From Bugula neritina (taxonomy: Eukaryota > Bryozoa > Gymnolaemata > Cheilostomatida > Bugulidae), in contig OZ037766.1 of the NCBI GenBank assembly GCA_964035545.1, forward strand, positions 29,040,173-29,104,172: a stretch of DNA of 64,000 nucleotides, given 5' to 3'. A program made the position numbers and the translations under genes. Under the pieces are notes generated by a model. That model was not told where the DNA came from and did no database searches. It saw only the letters and a program-made list of their open reading frames with translations. This document shows positions 1 through 17,820 of the stretch, piece after piece. How positions within the stretch are numbered: position 1 is the stretch's first letter; the number at the start of each line of letters is the position of its first letter.

Positions 1-534
1 AAGCCTCTGTAATTTCACATAACCATTGTACTGTCGTAAGTTTACAATCGGTTGGTGCTGAGTAAGTGAAATCTAAAATGTTGAATTTCCAATGAAATTA
101 ATAGTGGAATAGGCTGTGTTCTTTGTCTAAAATCTAAACAACCACTATTTTAACTTTGAACCGTCAAGCTATTTGAGAAAAGCTAAAAATTCAAGAGCTC
201 TTTAGTAGTTATATGATTTGTATGCCTGGGCCTATAACCGTGTAAATTAATAAGAAGAAACTAAAATGTATAAGTAGTTCATTTCAATAATTTTTCGATT
301 TTTGCTACTTTTATTTGTGGTACTAATTTAATAAAATCTTCACTCTTACATAAATAGAATTCTAGAAAATAGTTTGCAATATGATTATATGATTGGTTTA
401 GCCACTCAAGAATTTGGCCAATAAAATGATGTGCTTACATAACAATATACGTTAGATGAGAAAAAACAGTTGTAGCATAATACACTTATCTAGTTTTAAA
501 AAAAGATTTTTTACTTTTGTCATCACAAAGCTGT

Positions 535-6693
<6,159 letters not shown>

Positions 6694-6730
6694 GTGTTTA
6701 ATAGTCTTCAGTCAATTAACACGATATTCT

Positions 6731-6741
6731 GGTATATAAAC
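6731..6741 (-). promoter_or_regulatory. TATA box of collagen copy A
   Basis: A TTTATATACC motif on the minus strand lies about 40 bases upstream of the start codon at 6693. The same TATATA-to-ATG spacing is kept in copy E, and copy B has TATAAA about 10-15 bases before a similar start, which supports a core promoter giving a very short 5' leader. Confidence 0.5.
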
Positions 6742-7239
6742 AAGCTAGAGAATAATTTCCCCTGAAGTCAACAAAGTGTATTGTAGAAACCACAGCATCA
6801 TTCCAGATAAAAGCTTCCAAGCTAGACGCAAAGCTTTTCACACTGAACTATTCATTTAGTTTTGCATAATATATGTATTCTATATGTGGAGTTTGGTTTT
6901 TGGGAAGCGTCTAACTAGGAAGCAATTATCTGGGATGAAACTGACGCCACTTCTATATAATATAGTAGAAAAACTTTATTACATGTTTATGCATAAAGGC
7001 TAGATTATTGTCTCCAATCGTTCTGAGTATTTGGATTTATGTAACATATTTTTGTCGTTCTAACTTTTTCGTAAATTTAATTTGTTCTTTTCATTTAAAT
7101 ACAGTCAGTCTCAATGTTTGCAATAATACAAAGTTGTTATTAGTACAAGGAGAAGGATAACTGATGATATTGTAAATGTGTACAGTTGTATATTTAAAAG
7201 AAAGACAAGCTGTACAAAAACTACAATTGCTTTATATAA

Positions 7240-7560
7240 ACAAGACAAACCTCTTTCAACAGTCTTCATCTTTGTGTCATTCCCTGTGACCGTGTGATAG
7301 TCTCTAAGGTTTGCCAAAAATATGTATAATAGATATTCTATAGTGAAGCTGACACAAAGATCTGATTGGCTAGTCTGTCCAAAATTCAGCAACAAATTAA
7401 ATAGCAGAAAAAAATTGGAACGCGGTTACTCCAGTTACATATATTAGCCAATCAATGGAAGGTAACTTCAATGAATGCACAATTGTTGTAGATTGAGTAT
7501 TAACATTAATGTCTCACAAAAGCCTTGAATCTAATAAAAAGTTGTAACTCCTCAACTCAA
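7240..7560 (-). other. Conserved module upstream of collagen copy A
   Basis: This block begins about 550 bases upstream of the copy A start. It is repeated before copy E (39990-40267), before the exon-1-less copy D (31670-31985), and after the gap (40468-40570). On the minus strand it has CCAAT boxes, an AT-rich TATCTATTATACATA stretch and about 65 bases, including an ATG (reading MKTVE-K/R-GLS), that stay similar in all units. It may be a distal promoter, a 5' exon or a separate transcript; the sequence does not decide. Confidence 0.4.
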
Positions 7561-7564
7561 CTTT

Positions 7565-7770
7565 ATATATATATATATATACACAAAGTGACCATAACTC
7601 CTTAACTAGACTCTATATATACATACAAGGTGACCATAACTCCTTGACTACACTCTACATATTCATACAAGGTGACCATAACTCCTTGAATATACTCCAC
7701 ATATTTATACAAGGTGACCATAACTCCTTAGCCACACTCTACATGTTTATACAAGGTGACCATAGATCAT
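7565..7770. repeat. About 42-bp minisatellite
   Basis: Around five degenerate units built on 'aaggtgaccataactccttg' plus an AT-rich half. A shorter version of the same array occurs at 31970-32110 in the copy D unit, so it belongs to the duplicated unit. Confidence 0.8.
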
Positions 7771-8161
7771 AAATTCCTTGCTATTTCACCATAACTTCTT
7801 GTCTAAATAATACATATGGATTGAATAGTGGTATAACAACTTACAGCGTTGAGAATGTGTTATAGTCACTGAATTTTTTTTATATTTAATTTTCCAAAAA
7901 TAACAAGTTGAACTATATTAATTACCACTGTAACTAGTAAATTATATTTCTATATACACAGGGCACAAACAGTCATGGGGACTTATAAAATAAACTGTAT
8001 ATCTTAAATAAACTAGTTTTTGAAAATTTTACAGATTATATATAATTTTAATTGCTAGTTTGTCATTAATTAGTTCAATGGAAATGCTTTTTCCTTATTT
8101 TTTCAGTTGCATTTCAAGCTGATATTATGTCGAAGCTTTGGAAATACTAATACAAATAATA

Positions 8162-8196
8162 TTACAAATACATATACATATACGTATACGTATACG

Positions 8197-8240
<44 letters not shown>

Positions 8241-8252
8241 CACATATACATA
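8162..8252. repeat. (TATACA)n microsatellite
   Basis: Hexamer-like TATACA/TATACG repeats. The flanking sequence (ttgcatttcaagctgata) is repeated at about 32431 before the (TG)n tract, so one ancestral locus carries different microsatellites in the two units. Confidence 0.9.
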
Positions 8253-8324
8253 CACCAAATATTACATTTGTATGTTACGTAATGACAGTGTAGAACGTAT
8301 GTATATAAAATCCAGGTGCTTCTA

Positions 8325-8500
8325 TTAGACTGTATATTGAGGTATTCAGTTGAAGAAGGAAGTTCCTGGTTCATATCAGCTCATAGAATGACTAATAATC
8401 ATTAGTATTCAGTCACATTCAATGTTATCTGATTCAATCATCAGCTCTCAGTACAAGTTTATTATCAGAATAATAGAAATATTCTATTATTTTTATGTAA
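8325..8500. repeat. Array-unit 3'-flank module, copy 1 of 4
   Basis: An intergenic block (attcagtcacattca, then gttatctgattcaatcat) also found at about 16975-17150, 28895-29090 and 33345-33530. Three of the four lie just downstream (lower coordinates) of a collagen last exon. It marks unit boundaries of the tandem array. Confidence 0.75.
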
Positions 8501-8831
8501 ACTGATGTATACTTATTTTAGGTATGCTTTGCTTTTGTCATTTCTCTTTTACCTGAATATTTTTATGAAAAGCATTACCTGCATTTACTTACTAGCAGCA
8601 TAGCAGCTGCTTTATTTGCTTTTTTCTATGAAAACTAAAATGCTTTACAATAGAAATATATTACACTTTTTATTGTGACTAAAGTTATGGATAATGTTGT
8701 GGCTGAGATAACATTTTGTGTAACATAAAATGATATATTCTGATGAAGCAGTGAAAAATTGAAAACAAGTGTCACATACTATATTGTTTACAAGTGATAA
8801 AATTGTTGCACTTTTACAGTAGCAAGCCTGC

Positions 8832-9890
8832 TTATTTAGAAAAAACCACACAAGTTAACTGTTTCTTGTCATAATATGGTGGACAGTGTCCAGTAGTTCC
8901 ATACCCAGAGCAATCAGTTCTGACAAAGAAAAACAGAGCTCCATTTGTGTCATCACTCAGTCCTGTTATGTACTCAGGGTATTCATCTACACACTCATAT
9001 GTCGCTGGTTTATAATTATGTCTCGAACTCATATAAGGTATCCTGAAAACACAAGCATATAAAACATTTAAAGGAATTGTAGGCATGGGCTGTTTCTGTG
9101 TGCTTAAAGCTGTCAATAATGAAACTATAGTAGTTGATATTATGTAGTATAATCACACCATGGTCTATACTACCATCTCTTATACATACATTTCTAATTA
9201 TCAGTACCTTCATATTCCTTTGTCCACCTAGTAGGACAAAATCTCTCAGCTGGAATCATCATAAGAGCTGGTCTGTTCTCTGTATAACATCTGGCACATT
9301 GTACATTCTGGTCATATGAGCTGTATTAGGGAATATTCCATAATGTCTTAGAGATTGATATTTTGCTCTGCCCATCAAAGAGCCAGAAAAATCATCACCA
9401 GTGTCAACTCTGTTGTATTGTGGGTCAGGGGGCATACACTAGTAGTTCACTCCACCTCCAGTGTGGTTATAGTATGATCCTCCAGCAAAGCCTGTATGTT
9501 TACAAGCGTAAAAACATAACGTGCTTGTTAAAAACAACAATGTGCACTAGTGTGTGGGTGTGTGAGTGTGTGAGTGTGTGAGTGTGCGAGTGTGCGAGTG
9601 TGCGAGTGTGCGAGTGTGCGAGTGTGCGAGTGTGCGAGTGTGCGAGTGTGCGAGTGTGCGAGTGTGCGAGTGTGCGAGTGTGCGAGTGTGCGTGTGAGCG
9701 TGTGAGCGTGTGAGCGTGTGAGCGTGTGTGTATGTGTGTATGTGTGTGTGTGTGTGTGTGAGTGTGTGAGTGTGTGAGTGTGTGAGTGTGTGTGTGTTAA
9801 CACCCAACCTTTAATTAATAAAGTTGATTCTGCAATGCAGCATATAGTTCTTCCCCATCTTGTACAAACAGCACCTTCTTCAACTTCATC
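8832..9890 (-). pseudogene. Decayed collagen C4-like copy (last three exons only)
   Basis: The last exon (8832-9042) is one base short of the usual 212, so its reading frame no longer joins its acceptor, and the conserved VVCSK ending reads VVFSK, losing a Cys. The exon 5 relative (9208-9491) has an in-frame TAG in the NYQCMPPDPQYN motif plus a length change that breaks the frame. Only about 50 bases of exon 4 (around 9838-9890) remain recognisable, with substitutions in the VRWGRKSC motif. A 256-bp GT-rich repeat fills the intervening intron. No exon 1-3 relatives were found upstream. It is a 5'-truncated, non-functional member of the array. Confidence 0.8.
9541..9796. repeat. GT-rich minisatellite (GAGTGTGC units)
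   Basis: About 256 bp of gagtgtg-c/t octamer-like repeats inside the collagen pseudogene. The His/Thr-rich reading frames over it are artefacts of the repeat. Confidence 0.95.
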
Positions 9891-10981
9891 AGATGGTTAA
9901 ACCACTGCTTAAACTATGAATAAATAAACCTATAAAATATACCTAAACTTGCTTAGCAGCCCCAACCCGTGAGCTATTGAAATATATTAGCACATTTAAA
10001 TAGCTAAAATATTAACAAACTAACTGGTAACTTTATCATGTTTGTGGAAAATCGTTTTAATTACTTCAAGGTAGTTGATTAATATGTATGTGGTTATGTG
10101 TATGTATACGCATGCTCGGATCTGGATATGTGTGCACATAGGTATAAATGTTGCAATTGCTAAGTCAGAACAAATGCTTTGAAAGATATTTTCGAAAACA
10201 CACGCTATAAATTAGAGGGGGGAGCATAAGTTAAATTGAATGTATACATTTTGACAAGTACAATAAGTTGTATACTTGTAACACTACGCAAAGTTAGCAG
10301 AGAAAAGACTGAATAAACAAAATCATAAAACATAGCTGAGGGCTAGAACATTTTTAAACTCGTTTGTTTCAATGACTTAGATATATAATAAGCCTTTATA
10401 TATTCCGATGCATAAGACTGCCATTATTGGATGTTTTAAAGTGGCTAGTTTAGGTAATGCACGGACTACATTCTATAAAAATTAAAGTAGCTCAGGTGTA
10501 GTATTATGATTGAGGATGAAGTAGATTATATTTTGTTAACGAACACGAGCGAGTATAGTATTTAACATGGCGATAACGTTATTGAAAACTTGAAGTAACC
10601 TTGATTTAATAACATTATAACCTCGTACATTATAATACAACATCAAGATCAACATGCAGATTTACAAAGCTCAACCACTTTATGCTTCAAGAGATTTTTA
10701 ATGAGGAATTTAGTGCAGAAAAATGTAAATGTTTGTCCAAAACCTTTTACATATTGGCCTAACAGAGTGAGTAAGTCAGATATAACTGAAACTTGCAAAT
10801 AGTACAATAAGTTGAAAATTTATTGTGTTTTGCAATTTAATTAGTTTTTTGACACCAAATCATTTAAAAATGTTATTCTTACAAAAAGCTCTATATAATA
10901 AAATAAAATAGAGGATATTAATCTTTGATTTAAAAGTCTTACAGCTCTTTGGTATTAGATTGAAAAACCAACGGTAATATA
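9891..10981. other. Intergenic, no gene seen
   Basis: AT-rich sequence between the decayed collagen copy and the TA-flanked element. No exon of the collagen family or other recognisable coding or RNA feature was seen. Confidence 0.5.
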
Positions 10982-12285
10982 GGGGTAACGGGGGCACAAC
11001 GGTCATAGGGGTACAAAAAGCCGGCCAAATTGTGAGAGAACTTATTAACTTAGAGTTGTGATTTTTTTCATAAAAAGATATTGACATACTTAGTTAGCCT
11101 TTGTAGTTTCAACACTTGCGGAACATACGTGTTGAAAAGGCGAGTAAAAAACTGTTTTTACCTACTTTTAGTAAATTTTTTAGGACGTCGTTAAAGCCTC
11201 ATAACTTTTTACACTCAAAGGCAAGAAGCCTAGATTTTAATAATATTGTTGCCATTGCTTGTCTCTACAATGCTTAACTAGTATAACAGCAAACACTGAA
11301 ATAAATTTTCCTTGAGGCACATTTATTCTCAATTTGGCCACACGGGGCACAATGGGCCACGCTAACCGGAGCACAATGGGCCACCTGATTATTGCACCCT
11401 GATCACTGTTATTAGTTTGTTTGCCTAAAAAGTTGGTTGAACTGTTACTAAAATCTATAGATATAGCCATTTCTGACATTTTTGTAAAATATCAAAAACA
11501 TCATGGTAAGACTACAAAACTACAAGTTGAAGCTCCCCTAATATATACATCTGGTGAGGTTAAAGCTTTGCAATTTTATACATAATACAAAACACTCTGC
11601 TGTTGCTACTAGTAGATAGTCATGATAATCATTATATATTACACCATTGAGGGAATATACATGTATTTGACTGAAATAAATTGTAATTTGCTCATTTGCT
11701 CCCCCTCTCCCCTCCGTACTCCAGTCACAAACCTCAGTCATGCATGCAACTTAGCTACAGTTCATAGAAAAAAGTCTACTCGGATTTTTGTAGTACACGT
11801 TACTAAAGTTTTTTTTGATAAACGTTGCTCTGAAGTGAAAATAACAGAATATTTTTAGTTCTAAACAGTAATGATAATGGCACTGCAGAACCGAGTGACG
11901 TGCGTTTGATTTTGCCTTCCTCTGCTAACCGTAGTAACACAAACTGTACAGCTAAAACATGAATTTTGCTGTAGATCTGAAAGAGTATCTTTATTTATTT
12001 GTAATATTAAATAAATAAAGATCAGATGTAACAAAATATACGCAAAATTTCAATATATTTGTTGTGTCCCATTGTACCCCGGTACCGGGGCACAATGGGC
12101 CGATTTTTTCGTCGTGAACATTTCATTATTCTGAAAGTTGTGAGAGAGATAGAAACAACAAACTGATACCTGTAATAGACAACAGATGCAGCATTAAGAC
12201 TAGAGATTATTGAACTAGTAACTTGAAAAACAGACAAATGAGAGCAACGAATGCAAAATTCGGCCCGTTGTGCCCCCGTTACCCC
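10982..12285. mobile_element. 1.3-kb non-autonomous DNA transposon with TA target site
   Basis: The left end GGGGTAACGGGGGCACAACG is matched by the reverse complement of the right end (12266-12285), and TA lies at both outer borders (10980-10981 and 12286-12287), fitting a Tc1/mariner-type TA duplication. Related GGGGCACAATGGGCC motifs recur internally at 11341-11387 and as a palindrome at 12066-12104. No transposase-like frame is present. The class assignment is inferred only from the TA site and TIRs. Confidence 0.7.
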
Positions 12286-12287
12286 TA

Positions 12288-13119
12288 CTATACTTATTTA
12301 GAATTATAAAAATATCATTCCACTTTTGTCATCATAAAGCTGTCCATTTAGAATTTATAATTTAGATAACAGCCTTGTGCTTAAAAATTTCCAAAGTATT
12401 TATTTTTTACATTTAAATTTTTAATCACATTATAGAATAAAATTGTAAAACATACACCAAGGTGTTTCTATTCAACTGCATATATGTTTTCCCAAAATAT
12501 ATATAACATTTGTATATTACAAAATGACAGTGTAGAACATATTAAATGTACATCCAGGTGGCTCTATATATCAACTCAGAATTTTTTTCTACAACTACTC
12601 CACAAATTGTGACATATGTATTTGTTTTGATAAAAGACAAATTTAGCCTTTGTGTTTTAATGCACAGTACTGCCGTTATTGGATGCATTAAAGCTCAGTG
12701 CATATTCTATGAAATCAAAATAAATCAATTAATATAAACAAATTCACATGGCTCAACAACTTTCTACTTCAGGAGGTCTTTAGAAATCATAGGCTTTTTG
12801 AGGCCTCGGCCTATAACAGGCTAAATCAATAATCAAAAATTAAAATATATGAATATAGTTTGTTTCCACAATTTTCTGTTTTTTTAAGCTTTTATTTGTA
12901 GTATACTAAGTCAATAAAACCTTTAATCTTACAAAGACTTCTGCAAAATAGTATAATATAGTTGTGAGTAGTTCAACCACTCAAAATTTTGGGCAATAAA
13001 ATGGTGTGCTCATAACATATATAGTAGTTAATGTATATCAGATTAGAAAAAAGCAATTACAACATACTACACTTATTTATTTTTATGAAAATTAATTAAA
13101 TTTTGTCATCACTAAACTG
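12288..13119. other. Intergenic flank of collagen copy B
   Basis: Similar over several stretches to the sequence downstream of copy E (33205-33345 and 34000-34290), including a conserved 'atgacagtgtagaacat' block. It is part of the duplicated array unit; no gene seen. Confidence 0.55.
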
Positions 13120-13222
13120 TTTATTTAGAACAAACTACACAAATAAGTTGTCTCTTATCATCATATGGTTGACAGTGTCCAGTAGTTCCATGTACAACTA
13201 GCTCTGATGAAATAGAACAAAG
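13120..13222 (-). pseudogene. Orphan fragment of a collagen last exon
   Basis: About 100 bases match the 3' half of the collagen last exon, about 300 bases below the true last exon of copy B at 13426. The Cys-rich end is recognisable but the stretch has stop-creating changes (for example in the CPPYDDKKQ region), no acceptor, and loses similarity abruptly at 13222. It is a partial duplication. Confidence 0.65.
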
Positions 13223-13425
13223 CTATGTTATAAGTATCTTTCTATTAATATTAAATACTTATCTGAACGAGCAAAATAATTATTTAGGATGATCTTTAGC
13301 ATTGCATTTCGTGCACTCATTGAGTAATTCAAGTCATAGTTGAGCATATAAAGGTTATTAAAGGTTAAAATATTTAGCAGTTAAATACTAGTTGAATACA
13401 TAAGTCTTTTTTGATTAGACACAAA

Positions 13426-16153
13426 TTATTTAGAACAAACAACACAAGTAAGTTGTTTCTTGTCATCATATGGTGGACAATGTCCAGTAGTTCCCTTTCC
13501 AGAGCAATCAGCTCTGATAAAGTAGAACAGAGCTCCCTCTGTATCACCACTCATCCCATTGATATACTCAGGATCTTGATCCACACACTCATATGTAGTT
13601 GGATGGCCATGGTTGCAATGAGCAGTCATTAAATATCCTGAAATACAACTTGAATGTATTATATTGACTCTTAAACTGACAAGTTTAGCAAACCATCTTT
13701 CATTTGTTAAATTTCTGTTTATTTGTTTTAAAAAAAACTAAAAAGATGCTATAATAGCAGTATATTATGCAGACAAAGAATTTATGCCATATTAGTGAGA
13801 ATTCAAAGTCATATTTTAAAAAAAGTGATTTTATAATGTCGATTACCTTCATACTCCTTAGTCCACCCAGATGGACAAGATCTCTTAGCTGGAATCATCA
13901 TAAGAGCTGGTCTGTTCTCTGTATAACATCTGGCACATGGTACATTCTGGTTATGAGCTGTACTGGGGAATATTCCATAATGGTAAGATTGATATTCTGC
14001 ACCATTTATCAAAGAGCCTCCACCATAGCCACTGGTGTAGACTTTGTTATATTGTGGGTCAGGGGGCATACACTGGTAGTTAACTCCACCTCCTGTGCTA
14101 TCATAATATACTCCACCAGCAAATCCTAAAACAATAAAATTATTGTGTTAGTATATTGTGCATGTGTACATATAATTAGTAAACATTACTTAATCAGTTT
14201 AAAACCTAATAAGTTTCACTTTGTGTGTAGTAATACATTTTTACCAGCAATTTCATGGTGATTATTGATATTGTCATATTCTTATTAAAAACCTGCTCTG
14301 TGATGCAAAATAATAGTAATCTAATTCACCTTCATAAAGTAAAGTTGATTGAGAACCACAAGATTTTCTTCCCCATCTTACATAAACAGCACCTCCTTCA
14401 ATATGTGACACATTGCCTGGAGCACCTTTTACTCCTTTCATGCCAGGAGCACCTTTTATTCCTATAGGACCAGCTGCACCTGCAGCACCTTTTGCTCCAG
14501 GATTCCTATCCTTCCCAGCTGCACCTGTAGCGCCTTTTGTTCCATTGACACCTGGCAAGCCAGAAACACCAGGTGACCCCAAATCTCCTTTAGCTCCTTT
14601 AGACCCAGGAGGCCCTGCTGGACCTCTCAATCCTGTAAGTCCGAGACCACCAGGTAATCCATCTCTCCCTATTTATAAGACCGAACCATAAACAATTGAA
14701 TAATAAAACACAAATTACTTATTGGATCGTCTGAAAGGCTTTTTTATTCTAATAAAAATGTCGATTGTGAGAATTGCTTTATTGCTTTCACCATCACGGC
14801 CGTTTGCACCATCTTTTCCATCTTTACCATCTCTGCCATCTTTACCATTTTCCCCATCCTTACCATCTTCCCCATCTCTACCATCATCTCCATCTCTACC
14901 ATCTCTACCATCTTTACCATCTTTACCATCTTTACCAGCAACACCTCTAACTCCTAATACACATTGAAAACATATGATGACAAAATTAGGAATAGAGCTT
15001 TTTAATATTCTACATGTGTTAATACATATAGCACCTTTATTGTGGAAATATACATGCCCTTGCAACAGCAGCAAGGAGTTATACAAAATTAAAATATTAA
15101 AAACAGCCACAGCGCTGTAATATCCATTCAAATATACGTGTACACACACTTTGTACAATTAAACATACAAACACTTACATCTAAGTATTCTCTATCTGTC
15201 ATTCTTTGAAATACAATATAGCCTACAGTGCTTGGTAGTGGTTGAGCTAGCTAGTATAATATTATTGGTTGTGATATAAGCAGTAGAAGTCATATTAGTA
15301 GCATCAGTACAAGTAGTGTTGGTAGTAGCGGTAATGGTAGTGGCAGCAGCAGTGGCAGCGGCAGTGATAGTGGCAGTAGTGGCGCCAACATGGGTATTTA
15401 TAGATTGTTAAAGTGAGGTCTTTACCAAAAATGCAGATCTGTTCTAGCAAACTTGGAAGCTCTTCTCCCTCGCTTTCTCCAAAGTTTTCCGTTTTAGGCA
15501 ATTCTCCAGTCAGCAACTTAAAAAGCAAGTTGTAGCAGAGCTGTTACTTTATACTTACATCTACTCATTGAGTACATTATTATTTGAATGCATTGTATGT
15601 ATATTATTGTATTGTATTGCATGTTATTGTAGTAAATAAAATAGCAACACTGCACACACGAAGTTTTTATGGAGTATTCAACTCTAACTCTGACAAATAA
15701 ATACAAAATTTAAATGTTTGAATTATTTTCTGAGTAAAATTTATTCTTATTTCAACAGAGTTCCAGGCACTTCCAGAAAACAACTAGAGCTACTATGTAG
15801 TTCAAACTTACAGTTTTGAGTAAGGAGTAAACTGTTGCTTGAAGTTCTTTATTAGTTTGTTGTTGAATCTTGGATTCCTGCTGTTGAAGCTCTAACTCTT
15901 GCAGTAAAGATTTATCTTTTAGCTGTAAAGCTTCCACTTGTTGCTGTAGAACTACACTCTGTTGCTGTAAAGCTATAATTTGTTGCTGATGCGTTTCATT
16001 CTGTTGTTTAAGAATGACTTCCAATTTTTCCTGTTGTTCTGCCAGCAACTCTCTAACACCCTCTACATCATAACTTCCAACACTATCTGAGTATCCAATC
16101 AGAAAACAGAGTGTGATCAAAATTACTACTGGAACACGCATCTTCGTATTCAC
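13426..16153 (-). CDS. Short-chain collagen C4-like secreted protein, array copy B (6 exons, about 474 aa)
   Basis: Exons on the minus strand: 16153-15812, 15516-15426, 14953-14792, 14668-14330, 14125-13847, 13637-13426; all GT/AG with continuous phases. The first 20-odd residues (MNTKMRVPVVILITLCFLIG) are a signal peptide, followed by a Gln-rich coiled coil to about residue 114. Exon 3 has 18 Gly-X-Y triplets, the longest charged block in the array; exon 4 holds the Pro/Ala-rich triplets and GGAVYVRWGRKSC. Exons 5-6 carry NYQCMPPDPQYN, NVPCARCYTENRP and QLTCVVCSK. The N-terminal part is clearly diverged from copies A and E while the C-terminal domain is close, so B is an older paralogue. It is the most compact copy, with no large insertion in its introns. 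Confidence 0.87.
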
Positions 16154-16162
16154 TCAGCAAAA

Positions 16163-16171
16163 CTTTATAAA
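16163..16171 (-). promoter_or_regulatory. TATA box of collagen copy B
   Basis: TTTATAAAG on the minus strand, about 10-15 bases before the first ATG at 16153. If used, the start site would fall close to or past this ATG, so the second in-frame ATG (residue 5) is an alternative start. Confidence 0.4.
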
Positions 16172-16974
16172 TCAAAACACAAGGAGACACTGAAACTGTT
16201 TATAACACTCTCTTCTTAGAAGCTGCTTCTGTAAAATCCGTCCATTTATGTCTATCATACTATGATTATGAACAGAATTGATACAACTTTTATATTCACA
16301 AGGAGCCAATGATCAAGTCACATCTATTAGCTGGACCCAGCTGCTGCGTATAATCAATCTCTCTACTCTATTCAGTTTGCTCATGAGATAGAAATAAGTC
16401 TTTTGTTACATTGTTATAAAATATACATTTTATTGTCATTTAGTTTTGTACTGTACCTATTACCTTTCAAAAGTGATATGCAGTTTCTTTTTTGATATAA
16501 GTTGAATAATTTGCTTTTTAATTTTTAAACTGCAAATAGTTGTTCAAAGATTTTGGTTGCTTATAGGATCCTTATATACATTGTTATTGTTTACTATCAC
16601 TATATTGTTATTGTTTAATGATATTATAGGGCTACTATGGTTTTCATTTGGCTAATTTGCTATTTTCTGGCACTTAGTGATGCACTCTATTTTTGATTAT
16701 GAATGTTGTCACTAGCTTTAAAATTTTGTTTTGCTCATAGACTATGTACCATAACTAGCTGCACATTAAACTTACTATTTTTATAAATTAATCTAACCAA
16801 CCTAAACTTAACTTACCCCGTTCAACTTTGGTGTAACGCGGAAGTTATTAGAATTCCCTTTGGCTAACATCAGTATTTATATCTCTTAAAAACTCAACAT
16901 TCCGATGTTATCATCACATAAAAATAATTCAGTTTAAGAATTTTTTATAGACTGTATTATACATAAAGGTGTTT

Positions 16975-17420
16975 TTATTAGCCTGTTATATATTGAGGTA
17001 TTCAGTTTAAGAAGGAAGTTCCTAGTTCATATCAGCTCATAGAACAACTAATAATCATCAGTATTCAGTCACATTCAGTGTTATCTGATTCAATCATCAG
17101 TTCTGAGTACATAAGTTTATTATCAGAATAATAGAAATATTTTATTCTTTTTATATAAAATCATTTAAACTAACTTTAGGTATGCTATGTTTTGATTTCA
17201 TTGCTCTTGTGAATAAATTTTTTGATGGTAGGAATTAGTTGCATTTAATTTGTAACCATATCATGCAGTTGCGTGTGTTTCACGGCCTTCACAATACTGC
17301 ATACCATGACACTTGTACGGTCATCAGTGTACAATAAGTGGATGCTGAGTTAGTGATTAGTCTAAATGTTATATTACAGATAAAGTTTCTGGTTAAAGAG
17401 GCTGCATATTCTATGACATT
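16975..17420. repeat. Array-unit 3'-flank module without a gene (vestigial unit)
   Basis: 16975-17150 matches the boundary module seen at 8325, 28895 and 33345, and 17220-17345 continues to match 33600-33720. In the other units a collagen last exon follows; here none does before the BEL/Pao remnant. It is best read as the remains of a lost array unit. Confidence 0.6.
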
Positions 17421-17820
17421 GTCCAAGCTGGAACTCATAGGCAAAGACTATATGATCAAATAAGAACTTTTCCACACTCATACTAATATTTTACATTTGT
17501 GCAGTCGATCACAATTCTACTTATTTTTTAGCATATAAGGCTTAATTTATAATACTACTTGCTATTCAAAATATGCTTAATTCACCACATTGTCATATGT
17601 TACCATATTACAGTTGACTGCTAGAAGTAGATTTAGAATCAAGCAAACACTTGCATTGGACTTCATTTCAATTTGCCACTATATATGCACCTGAAATAAT
17701 TTGCTTGCTTGCGCTTTAACTTCTTGCATTGAGTTAGTGCTTTATCTATAGGTGTAAATACTTCCTAACTTTGTTCCAGCTTGGCTACAGAGTCAAGATA
17801 TTCAAAAGTAAGTTTATACA

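Noticed and set aside
7565-7770. Regularly spaced repeats considered as a CRISPR-like array
   Set aside because: Units are contiguous and degenerate with no unique spacers, and the genome is plainly eukaryotic.
9528-9807. His/Thr/Leu-rich repeat frames
   Set aside because: Translation of a GT-rich minisatellite inside a pseudogene intron.
14413-14967. Plus-strand Pro-rich frames (FAPGFLSFPAAPV and LPSLPSLPSLP types)
   Set aside because: They are antisense shadows of the Gly-X-Y exons; the same applies at 1951-2133 and 37292-37477.
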